Assembly (NCBI GenBank): GCA_963556145.1
Contig: OY744466.1
Coordinates: 1,860,001-1,924,000, forward strand
Source of the DNA: Hygrocybe punicea
Taxonomy: Eukaryota; Basidiomycota; Agaricomycetes; Agaricales; Hygrophoraceae
Direction: 5' to 3'
DNA: 64,000 bases
The stretch's first letter is position 1. Every line of letters starts with the position of its first letter. Position numbers and translations under genes: made by a program. Positions 45,734 to 57,713 of this stretch are shown piece by piece. Below the pieces are notes generated by a model, which ran no database searches, was not told the DNA's origin, and saw nothing but the letters and a program-made list of their open reading frames with translations.

Positions 45734-46698
45734 CTATGAATCATACATGACGGGGGTGTATCCTTTCACAAACAACATCAATCTCCAATCCAATCCATGG
45801 ATGTCATTCTCCTTCCCCTTCACCATACGCTCATGCATTGCACGAAATAAGGCATGACGATGATAATCGGGTTCTTTGGTCCCATGTCTCGAGCGTTTGT
45901 TCTGCATGTTATGGCCGTCAGAACGGTGTGCACGGTCGAGTTTCTTTTTCTGGGATTGGGGAAGAAGTGGAGAGCGGCGACGTGACTGGGTTTGGAGCGA
46001 GACAAGAGGTGGAGAATACAACCATGCTCGGTATTCATCATCCATCTCTATGTGCAGCCGGTGGGTTACTTTTCGAGGGGGTGTCGGGAGATCAGTGAGA
46101 CTGTCCATGTACGCATCAAAGTCATCAATGGGGGGAGTCGGATGTTCTTCACCGCAAATGTTCACTGCACCAAAATATAGCTCATTGTCCAGATCATCGA
46201 AGATAAAGGGTACGTCGAGACTCATTGTCGATGTCGACGGTGGGGACAGTGTCGAGGATGCTGGACGATACGTGTGTCACGATGATTCTGGGGTACGGGT
46301 GCAAGACGAGGAGCGGGGATGCGAACAACAAGTCGATGGAATGGTACGTCAAAATCGAGGAGAACTTGTAATTCGTGGATGAGGGTCTGGATGCGACGAT
46401 TTCTTTGTGCGGTAGGCCGTAGACGGTTGCGAAGTCGATGTAGTTCCCGTAAGATAGGACCGAGGAAAATATCGTGGATGGTGACCAGGTGGGGGATACG
46501 AGGATCGTTCCAACTGATGTAGTCAACCCAGTCGTCAGGACGGTCGAGCAAACACCAAACGTAGGGGTCACTCCAGGACCGGCGGTCAGGCCATGGGTAC
46601 GGATGGTCTGGGGGGCAAAGGTTGGCCAGGGTGACGACAGGTGGGTGGTTTAAAGAAGTTTTCCGTCTTCGGTAATTACCATGCCTCGTTGTCAGCAT
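45734..46698 (-). CDS. Two overlapping unknown ORFs in the interior of the LARD-like element
   Basis: The first ORF (46698-46222, 158 residues) is Arg/Pro/Trp-rich with WNDPRIPHLVTIHDIFLGPI and HRLRNRLRPTAQRNRRIQTL. The second (46225-45734, 163 residues) begins at an ATG overlapping the first stop by four bases and contains VPFIFDDLDNELYFGAVNIC, a basic middle and RHALFRAMHERMVKGKEND. Neither has a zinc knuckle or any pol motif. They may be one protein read by frameshift or termination-reinitiation, or decayed gag. I do not recognise the family. Confidence 0.4.
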
Positions 46699-47674
46699 CG
46701 TGTCGGAGTTTCCAGTGATCGATCCATGTACCAGGGTCTTGGTTGCCTCGTGGATTCGTATGTATGATCGGGGATCAAACTTCTAGAAAAAGAGGGTGTG
46801 TAGCGGGATATCACCTGATATGCCGATCCGCGCTATCCAAATCGGTAAGGAGTGGTGTTTCGTATGTGTTCCGTTAATGACAATCATTATCATCTTGGTG
46901 GTTCGTTCATCCATGTCAAACAAAGAGGGTCCCCTTTCATCTGTTCCAACAGACTACTAAGATCAACCACTTCTCTTTGTTACATGTACAGGTCATTACA
47001 GGATTCGGGGTTTCATTTGCATACTGGCTTTCTCTGGGCTTTCTGCATTTGGTGAGGAGATGGGAGGGAGGAGGTGGAAGGAAGGGTAGAAAGGCGGTTT
47101 GAAGGGTTCGTTGATTTCAGTTCGTCCAGGGAGAGGGAGTCGTAATATGTCTGGTACAACCAAAACATATTTGATTCATGAAGGTGAGATACCTAAGGCA
47201 ATTGGTTTGTCTAGCAGTGTCCTTCTGCATCTGGGGCAATGACAAGTCTTGTCCATTGCATCATTTCATGTCATAATTATCATATCGAGGTAGCGGAATG
47301 ACAGTGGTGACGTTAGTCAGGGGTTTGTTTCAATTCAGGTTCCAGGATTGGGCTTGAGCAATTATTATGGATAAACCATAAATAATTCGCAGGGCGGCAG
47401 TCTTGAGGTTGACCATTCGGAGTATTCAACATTCGTTCAGGGGTCCGGGTGGCTAGTGTACATCAACAGATTTCAGGTCTGCATCAATAACAGGCTAGCA
47501 TCGTTCGTTCGTCCATTCGTGTGGGGTCAGGGTTGAGGGATGAATAAAGTCGAAAGGAGGAGGAGAGGAAGAGGGTGTAGGGGAGGACGAGGGAGAGATT
47601 CGGGAGAGAGGAGGGGGTTCGTTCGTTCATGTCGAAAGTTGAATGTCGGGGGAGTTGGGAAACGTTTAGTCTTT

Positions 47675-49316
47675 TGTTACGGATCGCTTCTGCAGCGGGC
47701 TCCGGCAACAATCAACTTAACAGGGGATCGGCTTCCAGAGGGGAGAACAGCAGCTTTCATTGTTGCTTATAACTAAGACAACACTGCTAACAGGGGGGGT
47801 CAAGGTCTAGTGTCATTGCGAGCCGTGGGGGTTACCCAAAACAAGATGAGTCTGCCCCAAGAACCAGACTAAACGTAAAGAAAGGAAAAGAAGAAAAAGT
47901 CCGAACCAACAACAAGAACAGTATATATAGTGACTGGTCTTGAGGGGAGGTAAATAGAAATACAACCATGAAGCCACAACATGTCCAACTCTACCATGTG
48001 TTCACCATGAGGCGTACATGAGGCGTCCTCATGTCGATGTTCTCGCGATCCAACTGGAGGCCCGGGTGTCGTTGAGGATAGAAGAGGTCCAGATGACTCG
48101 GATGATTTGTCATCGGATCATGTGACATGCAGAATTGCCAATTCGGGGTCTACACTTGCTGTAATGGGCAAGTATGCAATCTGGCAAGTGCATTGCACGG
48201 TCGGGTCGAAGATGGGTATCGTCCAGTGTAGGATTGGTGATGAGAGTGTCTTGAGGTAGCAGGGACATAGCGACAAGGTCGGTATAAAGGAAAACAAAGG
48301 AATGTATGGAGGGAAAACCAACTAGGATGGTGGGATAGTCGAGGTCAGACATGTGAACAGCATAAGCTGTACCGGATGACGATGTCTGTGTCAATGACGT
48401 ATCGAGGGGTGATGTCTTGTCCTGTCTGTGGAACAATGCAGTCCACCTGATGTTGGTATTCATCCAAGAAAGGGTATTGTTGTAAACGAGTGTGGGAGAT
48501 ATCAAGGTTATAGATGGAAAAGGGTAAATGAATGTGGGTCCAGGTTTCGAGTCATGGCACAGGTGACAAGCTGTGGGAACAAGTCGTCGGGTACTGCAAT
48601 GAAGCGATGTCGTGCGAACAATATGCGATAGGGGTTGGTTCACTGTTTGGGAAGTCGTATGGTCTGTGGTCGAAGTCCAAAAGAATGTGCTTCGGCGATG
48701 GTCGGATTAGAGAGAACAGTGAAATGTCTTGTGATCGGGGATTGTTCAGAGTTCGCATGCAGGTGAGGAATGTCGTCGGATCGTCAGGGAGGATAATGGT
48801 AGGCACAGGGTACGAAAGTGGAAACCATATATCCAGGTATGGCAATTGTCAATTACGTGTCGATATATTGTCGAGGTGGAAGTCGGAAGTATCGATGGCA
48901 GAAGGGTTTCGGTACCGATGCCAAAGATAGATCATAACAAGGTAAAAACCGATCAGGAAGGTGATGGCGATACTGCCAATGATGATTACGGTAATTAGCT
49001 GTGTTGGGAGTACAGCCATTGTGAATCGGTTTGTCGTGGGATGAAGTCAACAATATGTCAGGGTGAGGGAAAAGACAATAGCAATGATGTCCGTCGGCAA
49101 GGAGACTATTCGGGTACAGCAAGGTAACGTGGGGATGTGTCCATGGTCGGTCTGGATTGTTCTAGAAGAAAAGAGAACAAGGACAAGAAAATACAAGGAT
49201 GTCCGAATGAAGAAACAAAAGGTAAAGGGGAATGAAAAAGGAAGGTATGGTAAAGCGGAATCGTCATCGCGGGTAATGGAGTCGGGATCGGAGTTGCGGA
49301 GTTGAAAAACGTAACA
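47675..49316 (-). repeat. 5' LTR of the LARD-like element, with promoter
   Basis: 1,642 bp. On the coding (minus) strand a TATATATA box (47922-47929) is followed by a C/T-rich tract and then the predicted transcript start (near 47876), whose first bases pair with the primer site at 47662-47672. U3 would be about 1.4 kb and R-U5 about 0.2 kb. Confidence 0.8.
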
Positions 49317-49385
49317 ACCGTACAACAAAAAATTCAAATTGAACTTGGAAAAGGTGGGCGGGCGAGGCAAATGTCTACCTAATAG

Positions 49386-50356
49386 CTAAGTGGTCACCAT
49401 ACACCCAATGGCAACATGTACTTCTTCAATCAAGTCTTCCAAAGGCGTATTCGCAATGCGTTGTGTCGGATAATAAAATCTATAATACTTTCGCGCATCA
49501 TCCATAACAAGGTTGTTGAGCTGCTTAATGTTAGTGAGCTTGACAAGTCCAATCTATAAACAGAGAGCTTGTAAGAATTGGAAACATTCATGCTGGTGAC
49601 TCACATCTGTTGGACATCTTCCATCCAGACCTGGCACTTCTTCAAATTCCACAGTAAGACCCTCCTGGAGTTGACGATTTGCCATCTGTTTCATCATGTA
49701 ATAGTGTTGTATGGGGTAGTGAATTTGCTTACCTTCGCTCCTTGTACTTTGAGCGCAATCACATCGACTTTGATTTCCTTGATATCGTTTTTGATTTCAT
49801 CGACTGTAGCCTTTATGCCTTGGATTTCAGTTTTTATAGCTTGTATGTCGTTCTTGATCTTTGCAATATCTGTCATCCCATTCTTCACCACTTGCATATC
49901 ATTCCTCAACTTTACAATTTCAGTCTTGATTTTTCCGATGTCAGCGATACCAGTCTTGATTCCCTGGATGTTTGCTGTAATGGGTTCCAAGAGGTTATGG
50001 AGCTCAACATTTACTGCATCTATACTGATTAAGCTATCAATAGATACGGGACATGGATTTGCATACCATTTCTCAATCCCATGTGATGATGAAGGACCTT
50101 CGTTTCATATATATATGCCTCAACTACTTCTGTCGGAGTAGTTGTTTTGTGGATATCTACAAGTGTCTTCAAGTTGATGTCAAAAAAACACAACATTACT
50201 GGAAGGCGTACCTTGCCCAAATTCAACAGCCTTCCAGTATCTGTTGGCATCATAAAAATTGTCACCACTTGGGGGGTCATCAGGTCGTTCAGGAGGCTGG
50301 ATGTTGACATCAATGCCAGACAAAGGTTGTGGCAGCGTAATTGGGTTCGGTACCAT
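49386..50356 (-). CDS. Mug135-like coiled-coil protein
   Basis: Intact five-exon gene, 256 residues: 50356-50212, 50156-50067, 50019-49733, 49685-49605 and 49553-49386. All introns are GT-AG of 47-81 nt and the total is divisible by three. The N-terminus is Pro-rich (MVPNPITLPQPLSG) with TTTPTEVVEAYIYETKVLHH. The middle about 100 residues are a regular heptad coiled coil (IQGIKTGIADIGKIKTEIVK). The C-terminus has VEFEEVPGLDGRCPTDIGLV and ends YRFYYPTQRIANTPLEDLIE plus a short tail. This layout matches Mug135-like proteins, common in mushroom genomes and of unknown function. The stop codon lies only 65 bp from the ACCGT duplication of the LTR element. The gene is divergent from the Plavaka transposase at 50523. 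Confidence 0.7.
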
Positions 50357-50522
50357 AATGTTGATTGAAAGTTGAACTGAACGACTGTTGGTTTTACAAT
50401 CTCCGCTTACACATTAAAATTTACATAAATAAATATTTTTGTTTGTCTCTTACAGTTCGTACGACGACATGATGGCCACATTATCCTTGAAGATATTACT
50501 TTTTATCATCTGTATTCTGCTC

Positions 50523-53500
50523 ATGATTTTCATTTGTCCCTTCTGTAAATCCGATGGTTTCCAGAGCACTCGAGGTGTTGCTGTTCACCAGTCTTCATGC
50601 TCAAAAGCAAAAGAAAAACTGGCCCTTGGTGTAACGCCGAAGAAACGTAAAAGAGAAGAGCTGCGAGTCACGGAAGCTACTGGGTTTATACCTGAAGTAG
50701 AACAGAGCACAGAAAGGGCTATGACAGTTACTCGAACCGACGAGGCCGGTCCAGGTCAGGGCTTGGACAACATTCAGTTGGCTGACGTATGTGGTCAAAC
50801 ATCTCTATAGAGAAGAATTAATTATGAAACACCTATTATTAACAGGAATTCATGGATGTCGACTCAGGTGGTCATATGCCGTAGCTGCCGTTTTCGAATA
50901 ATGCCAAGCCGACAGGGCCAGCTTTGTTAGGACGAGGACATCGTACTTTCGTGTTCCCAAAACAATACAAAGATTTTCTTCCTTCCTCCGCCACTTCACT
51001 TTCGCACCTGCCAAAGATAACATGCACCCCACATCAGCAACTGCAGCCACCTATCCAGGTTCACAAGAAAGTGGCAACTGAAATCTCAGTTGGCGAACAA
51101 CCTGTTGAGGTGCCACCCATACAAATTGAGACAATGCCAAATGATATGGGGTTATATCGCTCTTATTACTCTGTGCTGTCACTTGATCCCAATGATGCCA
51201 TTGGATTAGGAGACATATGCGACTCGCCTGGCCTGTGATCGTTGGATGTCACTCAATCACAATACAATCCAACTAATTCTGTCCTTGGTGAAAACCACTT
51301 TGCACCGTTTTTGAATGCGACCGTCTTTCATCTGATGACATGGTGGTATGGTGGCTCTGGCGCCAAATCTGCCGCTGATCTTGATCACCTTGTCAAGGAT
51401 GTCTTATCCCGGGAGGACTTCGACCAATGGCATCTAGATGGGTTCAGTGCAGCAAGAGAATGCTCTCACCTTGATCAGGCCGAGAAGGAAAATAAATTAT
51501 TTCCAGAATCGTTGGGATGGGCGGAACACTCTGTCAAGATATGGGTGCCAGCTGAGTACGAAATACACAAAAATGAAGCAGACGCACCTCAGTTTGAGGT
51601 CCCAGGTGTATTCGCCCAAAATCTAGTAGAAATCGTCAAAGATGCCTTTCAGGACCCATCGGCACTTACTTTTCATATGACTCCCTTCAAACATTTCTGG
51701 AAGCCATTCGAGGATGTTGAGGCAATACGGGTGTACAGCGAACTTTACTCGTCTGATGCCATGATTGATGAACATGAAAAAATACAGACATCTCTGCAGG
51801 CCGGAGATGGGCTGGAGACAACCATTGCAGCAATCATGCTTTGGTCCGACTAAACCCACCTCACCAGTTTTGGAAACGCTGGACTATGGCCGATATATGT
51901 GTTCTTTGGCAATCAGTCCAAGTATGCTCGAGCGAAACCTACTTCTTTTGCTTGTCATCATGTAGCTTATATTCCCTCGGTATGTCTGCAGCTGTTTTTA
52001 AAATTAATTGTGCTTAACATTACATTTATCAACTTCCCGAAAGCTTTGGTGATTTTTATGAAGCAACCTATGGTGGTAGCCCCATGCCGGAGGTTTTGAC
52101 TCACTGCAAACGCGAGTTGATGCATGCAATATGGGAACTTTTGTTGAACCCAGAGTTCATGCATGCTTATGAGCATGGGATTGTCATCCTATGTGCCGAC
52201 GGTGTGACTCGAAATTTTTTTCCTCGCTTCTTCACATATTCGGCTGACTACCCTGAAAAGTGAGTGCCATGTTTACACATAATAACAATGCTGATGTGAA
52301 TGATAATTGTAGAGTACTTCTGGCAACCATCAAATACCTTGGCAAATGCCCATACCCTCGATGTCTTATCGAGAAAAGCCAGATTGCTAATATGGGAAGC
52401 CAGAATGATCGACATTGGCATGAAAAAATCAGATGTGATTCCACAAAGTGTCAGGCCATTGTCGACATGACAAGAAGCTGGACATTCGAAAAGGTTATCC
52501 TATCGGCAGCAAGCAAGTTCAGGCCATTCTTCAACCTGAATCACATGTTCCAACACGTGTAAGCTGGATATTTTTCCTTATCAGATGGCTGACTCATCAG
52601 CCACTCCAGAATGCATTCTCTCAATGACTTTTCACTTTTGGTTTCAATTTCTATGCCATGTTCATTCCCGACCTCCTGCACGAGTTTGAATTAGGAGTGT
52701 GGAAACATATTTTTACCCACCTCATCCGGATCTTGCATTCTATCAGTGCTGATGCAGTTCTAAAGTTGAACAAATGGTCAGGCCATCAAGATTCATCACA
52801 GTCTGTAGTAACATTTTAATCCAGGTATTGCAACATCCCGACATTTGGACAAAGTACTATCTGCAGGTTCAGTCGTAACATGTCAGAAATGAAGAAACTT
52901 GCTGGCAGGGATTTTGAAGATCTTTTGCAGGTAAGTCAATTATTGATGGTAACGATTCAAAATTTGAACTTTCCAGTGTGCCATTCCGGTATTTGAAGGA
53001 CTGCTACCAGCACCACATGACGTAATTACCACTGACCTTCTTTTTGATTTGGCAATATGGCATGTGGCAGCAAAGCTACGTTTACACACGGAAACAACGT
53101 TAACATTTCTTGATGGTACAACGATGGCTCTCAGACGCATTCTTCGAAAATTTGTCTGGATTACATGCAATGCATTTGTGACAAAGGAACTGCCAAAAGA
53201 ACAAGCAGCACGGACATGCAGGCAGGCAGCTTTGTCGGCAAAAAGGGTCACCAAACATCAACCAAAGAAAACAAAGAACACGGTGATTACAAAACAAGCC
53301 AAAGCTACGAAGGCAACCAAGACACTGGCCCCGCAAGCACCATCAGCTCGATGAAAGCTTTTCAGTCTTTGCACATCCAAACTTCATGTGCTTGCCAACT
53401 ATGTGACAACAATTCATCTTTTTGGAACATCCGATTCATACTTGATGCAAATTGTATGATTTATATCAATTCTTTATGGAGTAAAACATGACGTTAACTT

Positions 53501-54917
53501 TTAGGGTGAACTGGAACATCGTCGGGTCAAACATTTTTTTGCGTGGACAAATAAAAACAATTATACTCGCCAAGTTACCAAACATGAATGCTGAGAAAGA
53601 AAGCTCTACAAAATGAAGCAACGTCAGGCAGCAGCAAGCCCAGAAAATGCACCACAAAAGCATAGAGGAAAGCCGGTTTCACTTGACATCACCGATGATG
53701 ATCCACCAACCCAGTGATACACTATCACATATCAGAATCAACACAGTATTTTGAAGACATCATGAAATGGCTTGGAAATAATGCAGATGATCCTGCAATC
53801 CCTGTATGTTCAAAATGTCGTGTTTATGTGAAATCAACTCATCATCCTCCTAGAACTTTTTGCCCCGCTTGCAAGACCATATTCTTGCACGGTTGCTTGA
53901 CATATCATATACTGGGGATGAACACAATTTTTCAGATGCAGACCGACGCACAATCACATTCGTGAACAACCGAATTTACAAGCATAAAGTTATTCACATA
54001 AACTATACGACATATGATGTTCGCTGAGCACAAGATTTGCTGAACCCTCGCACACATGCCAACTTCATGTGTCTATCACATGAGGATACCAACACTTACC
54101 TACTGGTACAGCTGTATTATTGGCATTTTCCATACCCAAGTTCGACATGTTGGACCCTTATCCAAAAATCTTGAGATTCAGAGAGTGGACTTTTTGTGCG
54201 TCCAATGGTTTGGTCGTGAACATGGTAATAATGGAGGTTGGCATAAAAAGCGCCTACACTGTATTGGTTTTCTACCTGGCGATGACGAAGGAGCATTCAG
54301 CTTCTTGGATCAGAGGAATGTCATCCGCAGCATTTATCTTATCCCTGGATTTGCTTATGGAAGAACTGTGGACATTCTGGGACCATCGATTGCATGGCAA
54401 GACTATGAAGTGGATGAGGATTGGCTCTGTTTCTATGTAAACCCGTAAGTACTTTACTTCTCTGTCCACTAGCCCAGAATAACCATATCTGGATAGTTTC
54501 GTTGATCGGGACATGTTCATGCGCTTTCTTGGTGGCGGTGTTGGACATAGGGAAACTAACAAGCTCGTTTTCTCAGTGGCGAAGCATGCAGCGACAGCTG
54601 ACAACACATTGGGAGGTTGCAATGTGGAGGGTGCTGAACATGAGGATGGGGTGACCGACCATTCATGAGCAAAAGTTGATGACAGTGGGTATTTCAAGCC
54701 AGGGGATGGAGACGTTGAGCAAGATAATGCCCATGATGAAGAATGGGATGTCAGTGACGGTGATGAGAGTAGTGAAGAAATTAGTAGTTATGATGGGAAT
54801 GAGGAGGAAGACCAAGACCAAGACGAGAGTGATGAAGAGGACGATTTCTTTGACCCTGAGGATGGCGAGGGTGCGGGAGATGATCTCTTGGCGATGGAGG
54901 GATATGCAGAACTGTAA
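50523..54917 (+). pseudogene. Plavaka-type (CACTA-like) DNA transposase, decayed
   Basis: Spliced gene of about 1,000 residues. The N-terminus is a single C2H2-like finger (ICPFCKSDGFQSTRGVAVHQ). The conserved Plavaka blocks follow in order: HFAPFLNATVFHLMTWWYGG, VKIWVPAEYEIHKNEADAPQ, DAFQDPSALTFHMTPFKHFW, CADGVTRNFFPRFFTYSADY, YLGKCPYPRCLIEK, FIPDLLHEFELGVWKHIFTH, GELEHRRVKHFFAWTNKNNY, FVNNRIYKHKVIHINYTTYD, FLCVQWFGREHGNNGGWHKK and FVDRDMFMRFLGGGVGH. An acidic tail (DESSEEISSYDGNEEEDQDQ) ends at TAA 54915-54917. In-frame stops (for example TGA at 53352-53354, and others near 53,600-54,170) show decay, so the protein is probably inactive. I did not identify the element's terminal inverted repeats. 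Confidence 0.85.
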
Positions 54918-55936
54918 CATTCCGAAATCCAATGAAGAATTCATCTTTACTAGTTATTGTTTTGCTGGGCATGTACCAACATCTCATAAGTGACCTTGCA
55001 TGCCATTCAAGTCAAGCATCAAACTGTTGTATATATACCAGATATAATACCACTAATTACCTGCAGATAAGACAGTGATCTATCTTGCGCATGCCAGGCA
55101 AGCAGCTCATCAGACTGACCTATACTCACTGAATTTTACTTCTCTTACCAGAACACAACAACATGTTGGGTACCCTTACATTTGCATATCATTCTTTGCA
55201 ACGGCTTGCTTGGTACGTATTCCCCAATCAGGAAGGCGGACCCTTACAATGTTTCTGCTCTTTTGCTGATGTATATGTCATTTATCATCCCCACGTGGAC
55301 ATTTACCTTTTGAGGTGCTCGCAGCACCGGAACTCCATGAAAACTTTGCAGCTTTACCTGAGAGGACAGGGCAATTCCTGCACAGAAACAAGTGGGTCAG
55401 ACGGGAGCTATCCGCCATGTCATGATCCATCTGGAGGGCTTCCTGGACAAGCAAATGCCCGTCATTAACCTTTGAGGTAAATCCCTGAGACAGTTTGACC
55501 CCAATACAGTTGGAGAGGATACCTGATGTGGAGGGTGCCAGTGTGTGTATGCAGACGATGTCGACTGGGGGGATGAAGGCAGACAACACATCGGAGGATG
55601 TGGAGTGACACTGCAAAGGAGCCATATCCCCACGGTGGTACCGCTTGACAAATGCGATGAAAGTGATCCTGTTGAGGCTTATTGCACTGAGCGACGGGAA
55701 ATGCAAGCCGGAGAATGAAAAAAAAGTACATCACGGTGATGATGATGCCACCGGCTGGTTGGTCTTGTTGTGTGGGATTTATGCTGACTTGTGAATACAG
55801 TTCGAGGGAATGGCTGCTGGTGGAGATGAATGGGCAGGATTTTTGGAAAGATGCCTTATCAGAAGGTACGGCCCGAGATGTGTATTTGGTGGTGCACTTG
55901 CTGATGCCAGTGCTGACGATGATTGTGACACTGTTT
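54918..55936. other. Unassigned, some coding-like remnants
   Basis: The plus strand at about 55,300-55,700 reads, with frame changes, EVLAAPELHENFAALPERTG and KPENEKKVHHGDDDATGW. Near 55,810 there is MAAGGDEWAGFLERCLIRRY. I do not recognise a family. They look like pieces of a broken gene next to the copia LTR. Confidence 0.35.
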
Positions 55937-56178
55937 TGTTAAACCTGAGCTATGTCAGTCTCAGCCATAGACAGAACGACTATGTATATTACCTGAGCTA
56001 TGTCAGTCTAATATACATGATAAGTAATGGTATTATGGTAGTGAGTAGTAATGTGTAGGACTCATCTCAGACAGAACTGAGGAAAGTAGTATAACTGACG
56101 TGTGACGTTGATATAGAATACTCGTCGTCACATGATAACTACATGGTGCACATGACCTCGATCTCTTGATCGACAACA
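55937..56178 (-). repeat. 3' LTR of the decayed copia element
   Basis: 242 bp on the plus strand from TGTTAAACC to CGACAACA, TG...CA bounded. It directly abuts a purine tract on the coding strand. Inside it are two copies of CTGAGCTATGTCAGTCT about 50 bp apart (near 55,946 and 55,993). The partner LTR is not in the window. Confidence 0.65.
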
Positions 56179-56232
56179 CTCCTCCTCACTGTGTACTCCT
56201 CCTTGCATGGAATCTCATTGATGGAGGCCTAA

Positions 56233-56758
56233 CTAACCACATAAATCCAGGAATGGTTGGAGTGTTAAAGGTTTCATGAAGATGTTGGCAACGTTAGATT
56301 TGGTATGGACATAGGTAACCTTCAGAACTGCCTTTTCAACTAACTCACAGATATAGTGGTGTTTGACATTGATATGTTTTACCCTCATGTGAAATGAAGG
56401 GTCGCCAGTAAGAATCAGGGCACCATTATTGTCACAACAGAGAGGGGTAGGGTCAGATTGAGAGTGTTGGAGGCCAAGCAGTAAGGCATTGAGCCACATG
56501 GCCTTCTTAGATGTGTCTGACACAGCAACATATTCAGCCTCAGATGTAGACGTCAACATCATCTTCTGCTTGTAGGCTGCCCAAGATATGATGCCAGAAC
56601 CAAGGGAAAAACAGTATCTGGAGAACAATTTACGAGAGTCGACACAACTCGCAAAATTTGAGTTGGTGTACCCAGATAGCACTGCAGTGGTGAGGCCCCC
56701 GAGATGGAGTTTCAACTTGTGGGTACTCTTCAGATAGCAGACAACACACTTTGCAGTG
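56233..56758 (-). pseudogene. Copia RNase H domain fragment
   Basis: About 160 residues with GYTNSNFASCVDSRKLFSRY, SWAAYKQKMMLTSTSEAEYV, CCDNNGALILTGDPSFHMRV and HVRTK-like YVHTKSNVANIFMKPL. This is the typical copia order. The upstream part (VVCYLKSTHKLKLH) breaks off at the insertion 56759-57549. Confidence 0.88.
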
Positions 56759-57549
56759 ATACACAGTGCACGTCCATAAGCATGGAAACCTTCTATGGGA
56801 CCTATTCTAGCCTTGACACACTGTGATTAACTGCAAAACATCCCAATTTAAATGTATCTCCATTGCAATGCGACTGCGATACATGTGATACTGTGACATT
56901 ACTGTGATTTCTTCAGAGCTATTTGCAGCTCTTTGGCCCCTTTGAAAACATATTTTGAGCCTCTCCGACATCACCCACACTTATACCATTCACCCTGAGT
57001 CATTCCTATTCCATTCCTATTCCGTTCTGGTCCTAGGAAAGTCTCTATGGGACATGTTTCACTTATTTCAAACATTATAGCCCCTATCCTCTAGATATTT
57101 TGGATATTGCTTCACATGGTGCTATACCCTCCATTTCAGTTCTGTTTCATCCCTATTGCACCATAGTTCCATCGCACACCATCTATTTGTCTTGCCTTCT
57201 TCACCCTTTATTGTCCTGACAACCAACCTCGCATAAATACCCTCTATAGTTTACATACTAGAGAGACATCTTGTATACCCCTGATTCCAGTCTATCATAT
57301 CACCTCTTTACTGTACCATCCATGCGATAGCTCCAATATGCTCTATTGAACTTTGCGTTCCTTCTACAAAGTGCTGCGTATACGCCAAAAATGTCGCAAC
57401 TGTTTTGCACACATTGCACACAATGGAAACATCATTGCAGCAACCTAACGCACTTCTAAGTATTGTTTCTAACCTTTAGGATTGAGATTGAACCCCTCAG
57501 AATTCATACAGCACTGTGGTAGAGTTGTATTTGATTCCGTTCACATTAC
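56759..57549. mobile_element. Unclassified 0.79-kb insertion in copia pol
   Basis: The insertion separates two halves of the RT/RNase H connection. The 7-bp word TGCAGTG stands on both sides (56752-56758 and 57550-57556), as a target duplication would. There is no reading frame of note and no clear terminal inverted repeat. Class unknown. Confidence 0.55.
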
Positions 57550-57556
57550 TGCAGTG

Positions 57557-57708
57557 CACCCTTTCAGCGGCTTCCCAGTGAGTCAAGTTATAGCAGTCAA
57601 GGAATTGACTAAGTTGTTGCACAGCAAAGGTGATATCTGGTCTAGTCCCAATGGCAATATACATGAGTGAGCCGACAAGAGCACAGTAAGGGATAATTGC
57701 CAGCCACC
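57557..57708 (-). pseudogene. Copia RT C-terminal fragment
   Basis: The minus strand reads YCALVGSLMYIAIGTRPDIT, then FAVQQLSQFLDCYNLTHWEA, the classic copia block after the polymerase active site. It is bounded by the solo LTR on one side and the 0.79-kb insertion on the other. Confidence 0.85.
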
Positions 57709-57713
57709 TAATG

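Larger units (their letters stand above)
43007..49316 (-). mobile_element. Non-autonomous LTR retrotransposon with 1.64-kb LTRs (LARD-like)
   Basis: 6,310 bp. The two 1,642-bp LTRs (43007-44648, 47675-49316) begin TGTTACGGATCGC and end CGTAACA. Predicted peptides from the two copies are identical. The 5-bp duplication ACCGT is perfect (43002-43006, 49317-49321). The 3,026-bp interior has no protease, RT or integrase. Orientation is minus: two bases inside the right LTR the coding strand reads AGACTAAACGT, whose complement ACGTTTAGTCT occurs inside the LTR (47876-47866), and a TATATATA box lies 46-53 nt upstream of that. This is the same self-priming layout and 2-nt spacing as the Ty3 element. 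A short purine tract (GGGGGTAT) abuts the left LTR. It must borrow enzymes from another Ty3-type element (inference). Confidence 0.85.
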
